From CAXSBA01 sp965277105 (GTDB lineage: Bacteria; Spirochaetota; UBA12135; COTS27; CAXSBA01), in the NCBI GenBank assembly GCA_965277105.1, contig OZ255710.1:124001-188000 (forward strand): a stretch of DNA of 64,000 nt. The letters run 5' to 3'. Below the pieces are notes generated by a model. That model searched no databases, was not told the DNA's origin, and saw nothing but the letters and a program-made list of their open reading frames with translations. Positions within the stretch are counted from its first letter, which is position 1. The number at the start of each line of letters is the position of its first letter. This document shows positions 61,137-64,000 of this stretch, in pieces. The translations under genes and the position numbers were made by a program.

Positions 61137-63470
61137 ATGAGTAAAACAATAGCCGTAGACGGCCCTGCTGGGTCAGGAAAAAGTTCCATTGCAAAATTAT
61201 TAGCCGATAAAATTGATTTCAACTATTTCGATACAGGACTTATGTATCGAGCGATCACTTATTTTTTCATTAAAGAAAAAATATCCTCTAAAGATGAGGC
61301 TAATATAGAGTTAAAAATACCTACTTTGGACTTGGTTTTAAAAGATAGCGAAATTCATCTTAACGCTGAAAATATTACTGAATTTTTAAAATCAGATGAA
61401 GTTACTAAAGAAGTAGCCAATTATGCGAAGATTAAAAGCGTCAGAAAGCATATCCAGTTCATTCAACGGAAATTTGCCGCTGAAAACAACTGTGTTATGG
61501 ATGGTCGCGACATTGGTAGCGTGGTTGCCCCCGATGCGTTTTGCAAGTTTTATTTAGACGCTGATGTGGAAGAGAGAAGCAAAAGAAGATTTGAAGAGCT
61601 AAGTAAAAACAACTCTGAAAAAACCTTAGATGAAATAAAAAAAGAAATTATCTTACGAGATCATATTGATAGAACGAGAAAAGAATCCCCTTTAAAAATT
61701 CCTCCTGACGCGGTAGTTATTGACTCTTCTCATCTAAGTTTAGAAGAAGTCCTTACCAAAATGATTGACCACTATAATGAGCAGTTGGATTTAATCAATA
61801 TTGATGTAGATGGCGATAAAAATAATTTCTTCCTTCAGGCTTTAGAAACTTCTATTCAAGAAAAAAATCCAAGCACTACTAAAATTCTCAAAGGCAAGGT
61901 AGTGAAAATTGAAAACAATGAAATTATTATCGATATTGGTGAGAAAATAGACGCTTATATCGAGAATGAAGAAAGTAAGGTTTTATTAAAAGATAACCAA
62001 ATAGCAATTGGTGAGGAGTTAGAAGTTATTCGTTTAGAAACTTCGCAAAAAGGCATTAAGGTTTCTAAGTTAATCGTTGATAAAAATAAAACTAGGCTTT
62101 TAATCGAAAAAGCTTTTCTAGAAAAGCAAGAAATTACTGGAAAAGTAGAAAAAGTTATTAAGGGCGGTTTTATTATTAATATTGATGAGAACAGTGCTTT
62201 TTGCCCTTACTCAGAGTTTGATATTAAAAAAATAAATAGCGAAGAGCAAGTGGGTAAAGTTTTAAATTTTAATATCTTAGAGCTTCAAGGGAAAAAAATT
62301 ATCCTTTCTAGGAAAAAAATCGTTCAAGAAATTCAAGATAAAAACAAAAAAGAGTTTTTTAAAGAACTAAAAGTAGGGATGATAATCTCTGGCGAAGTTG
62401 TTAGCTTTTTAAGGAGTGGGGCTTTACTTAAGATTAAAGAAGGAGTAGTTTTGCTTTTACGTAACGACGACATTTCTTGGCGTTATATTAGTAATGCTAG
62501 TAAAGTACTCGAAAAAAATCAGAGCGTTGAAGTGAAAGTTATAGAGATTGATGAAGAGAATCAGAGGGTAAGGATCTCGAAAAAAGAATTAGACCCCGAC
62601 CCATTAATTGCTTTCTCTGAAGTTTATAAAGAAGGCGATACTATAGATGGTAAAGTAAGAAGAATTGAAAGTTTTGGTGCTTTTTTAAGTCTTAACGAAG
62701 ACTTAGACGGGCTTCTGCATGTGAGTAATTTATCCTGGTACCGGAAAGTGGAGCATCCTAATCAAATAGTAAAAAAAGGACAAGATTTAAAAGTTAAAAT
62801 TTTAAGGATAGATGTCAGGCAGAGAAAAATCTCCCTTGGGCTTCGAGAAATGGAGCCAGATCCTTGGGGAGCTATGGAGCAGGTTTATCCCGCTGGGATG
62901 GTAGTCTTTGGAAAAGTTTTCTCGGTTATTAAATCAGGAATTTATGTATTAATTGATAATCGAATAGAAGGTTTTATTCATATAAGTGATACTCATTTTG
63001 CCAGTGATACTGATTTAAAAGAAAAATTTAAAGAAAACGATGAAGTATTTGGTTTCGTTAAAAGCGTCTATAAAAGTAAAAAAAGAGTAGAGCTTATTTT
63101 AAAAGAAAAAAGCGATGACCCTTGGAAAGATTTTGCGAATAGCTTTAGAAAAGAGGTGGTCCTGCGAGGCAAAATAAAAGAAATAGCGGATAATGGGGTT
63201 TCAGTGGAGATTTTTGAAGGGTTAGTAGGTTTTTGCCATAAAAGTCAGCTCACTTTAAATCAAGATGATAAGGAATTTTCCATAGAAGAAGAAGTTAAAC
63301 TTGACGACTACTATAACTTTACCGTTCAATCTTTTAATGAGGAAAAGAAAGTCCTTAGGCTCTCGCGAAAAGATTACTTAGAGCAACAAGAAAAGAAAGA
63401 CATAAAACAGTACTTTAAAAACGATAGTACTAGGTTTACGGTAAGTGATTTTATTCAAAAGAAAAATTAG
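61137..63470 (+). CDS. cmk-rpsA: Fused cytidylate kinase and ribosomal protein S1
   Basis: 777 residues. The N-terminal 220 are CMP kinase: P-loop GPAGSGKSS (9-17), YFDTGLMYRA, VMDGRDIGSVVAPDAFCKFYLDADVEERSKRR and a LID region. From about 247 there are six S1 RNA-binding repeats, for example EGDTIDGKVRRIESFGAFLSLNEDLDGLLHVSNLSWYRKVEHPNQIVKKGQ. Similar cmk-rpsA fusions are described in some spirochaetes and clostridia. S1 helps mRNAs bind the 30S; CMP kinase recycles CMP and dCMP. Confidence 0.93.
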   Translation: MSKTIAVDGPAGSGKSSIAKLLADKIDFNYFDTGLMYRAITYFFIKEKISSKDEANIELKIPTLDLVLKDSEIHLNAENITEFLKSDEVTKEVANYAKIKSVRKHIQFIQRKFAAENNCVMDGRDIGSVVAPDAFCKFYLDADVEERSKRRFEELSKNNSEKTLDEIKKEIILRDHIDRTRKESPLKIPPDAVVIDSSHLSLEEVLTKMIDHYNEQLDLINIDVDGDKNNFFLQALETSIQEKNPSTTKILKGKVVKIENNEIIIDIGEKIDAYIENEESKVLLKDNQIAIGEELEVIRLETSQKGIKVSKLIVDKNKTRLLIEKAFLEKQEITGKVEKVIKGGFIINIDENSAFCPYSEFDIKKINSEEQVGKVLNFNILELQGKKIILSRKKIVQEIQDKNKKEFFKELKVGMIISGEVVSFLRSGALLKIKEGVVLLLRNDDISWRYISNASKVLEKNQSVEVKVIEIDEENQRVRISKKELDPDPLIAFSEVYKEGDTIDGKVRRIESFGAFLSLNEDLDGLLHVSNLSWYRKVEHPNQIVKKGQDLKVKILRIDVRQRKISLGLREMEPDPWGAMEQVYPAGMVVFGKVFSVIKSGIYVLIDNRIEGFIHISDTHFASDTDLKEKFKENDEVFGFVKSVYKSKKRVELILKEKSDDPWKDFANSFRKEVVLRGKIKEIADNGVSVEIFEGLVGFCHKSQLTLNQDDKEFSIEEEVKLDDYYNFTVQSFNEEKKVLRLSRKDYLEQQEKKDIKQYFKNDSTRFTVSDFIQKKN

Positions 63471-63553
63471 TCACTTCAAATAGGAGAAAAAATTTTATAG
63501 TTTAAACTTGCTTACTACGATAATCGACAATATAAGTAGTGCATAAAAGTATA

Positions 63554-63562
63554 TGTTATAAT
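63554..63562 (+). promoter_or_regulatory. Extended -10 promoter of the last gene
   Basis: TGTTATAAT with the hexamer at 63557-63562. The ATG at 63595 is 32 nt on, behind AGAG at a fair spacing, so this gene appears to have a normal leader, unlike several others here. Confidence 0.5.
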
Positions 63563-63594
63563 TTAATTATACTTTTTAATAAAAGAGAAAAATA

Positions 63595-64000
63595 ATGATG
63601 AAAAAAATAACAACTTTAAAACTTATCTTATCTTTATTCCTTTTTCTTGGCTTTGCTTTTGGCCAGAGTGATGAAAATAAACAGGAAAACGCACTTGAGT
63701 TTATAGATCAATTTAGCGATTACATTAATAGCACTCCTATTTATTCTGCCGATGAAGATTTTGAAGAAAAATTATTTGATGCGATGAAAAAAAGTATTTT
63801 CATTACCAAAGATTATCTAAATTCTTTAAAGTTTAAAATGGAAAATGTTAAAAATAGTGCTGATGATATTTACAATAGATCAGGAATTGAGCATTTTACC
63901 ATTTCGTCTTTTGAAAAAAATTACTATGAAGCTGTTCAAAATGAAATTTCTTTTAACTTTTTTTTAATAAAAAGCATTAATTTTTTAGAAAGAATTAACG
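63595..64000 (+). CDS. Secreted protein of unknown function (partial, runs off the window)
   Basis: The frame begins ATG ATG at 63595 and is open to the window edge (135 codons). The N-terminus is a signal peptide ending about FAFGQS. The mature part is helical and acidic with no family that I recognise (ENALEFIDQFSDYINSTPIY). The 3' end is missing. Confidence 0.75.
   Translation, partial: MMKKITTLKLILSLFLFLGFAFGQSDENKQENALEFIDQFSDYINSTPIYSADEDFEEKLFDAMKKSIFITKDYLNSLKFKMENVKNSADDIYNRSGIEHFTISSFEKNYYEAVQNEISFNFFLIKSINFLERIN

Overview
The window is an AT-rich (by eye about 30-33% G+C; not computed), densely packed chromosomal stretch from a flagellated Gram-negative bacterium, most likely a spirochaete. 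The pointers are a spirochaete-type SPASM protein, the flbD-motA-motB-fliL-fliM-fliN block, a spirochaete-like FlgF, RecB/RecC, a fused cytidylate kinase/ribosomal protein S1 and several predicted lipoproteins. HemA, a HemX-like membrane protein and the ResB/CcsA cytochrome c assembly pair suggest a respiring, haem-making member of the group rather than a fermentative Treponema- or Borrelia-like host. No CRISPR array, insertion sequence, prophage or rRNA operon was seen; the standard genetic code fits throughout.

Layout. 1-1800: end of an unknown gene, tRNA-Pro, a tiny basic ribosomal-type protein, an RDD membrane protein and lipoyl synthase. 1909-6247: a DNA polymerase II homologue with an intact exonuclease but an apparently dead polymerase domain, then hemX-like and hemA. 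6244-13377, minus strand: DUF1365, threonine aldolase, a glycosyltransferase, and an accA-glyQ-glyS run. 13449-19831, plus: ExbB-like channel, DUF2225, truA, tmk, TonB-like, pdxB, rbgA. 19845-28274, minus: accB, a secreted unknown, recC, recB. 28493-33942, plus: a fused rpsB-tsf gene, frr, uppS, cdsA (pyrH missing from its usual place), dnaA. 33954-40627: LptE-like lipoprotein, spiro-SPASM protein, AcuI-type reductase, PEGA lipoprotein, methyltransferase, BshC-like. 40630-43373, minus: pyrE, DUF58, moxR, csrA. 43584-47820: a second CMP-kinase-like protein, rRNA pseudouridine synthase, trkA, flavin reductase, LysM/M23 peptidase. 47836-51873: tRNA-Arg, lipoprotein, ResB, CcsA. 51888-60331: flgF, TraB, methyltransferase, the flagellar motor/switch operon and an ArgA-like acetyltransferase. 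60346-64000: ferredoxin, RNase P RNA, cmk-rpsA and the start of a secreted protein.

How it works together. Most of the window is housekeeping: translation (GlyRS, S2/EF-Ts, RRF, S1, RNase P, RbgA, TruA), lipids and envelope (AccA, AccB, UppS, CdsA, LptE-like), cofactors (LipA, HemA, PdxB, BshC-like), recombination (RecBC) and motility. Genes sit head to tail with 4-8 nt overlaps, and clear intrinsic terminators are scarce.

The most interesting points are the inactivated family B polymerase, a DnaA whose DNA-recognition signature has changed, the S2/EF-Ts fusion, a 12-T tract that puts two possible starts of a lipoprotein in different frames, a SPASM protein without the radical-SAM cysteines, and a recurring layout in which a strong -10 hexamer lies only 7-14 nt before a start codon, suggesting widespread leaderless or near-leaderless mRNAs.
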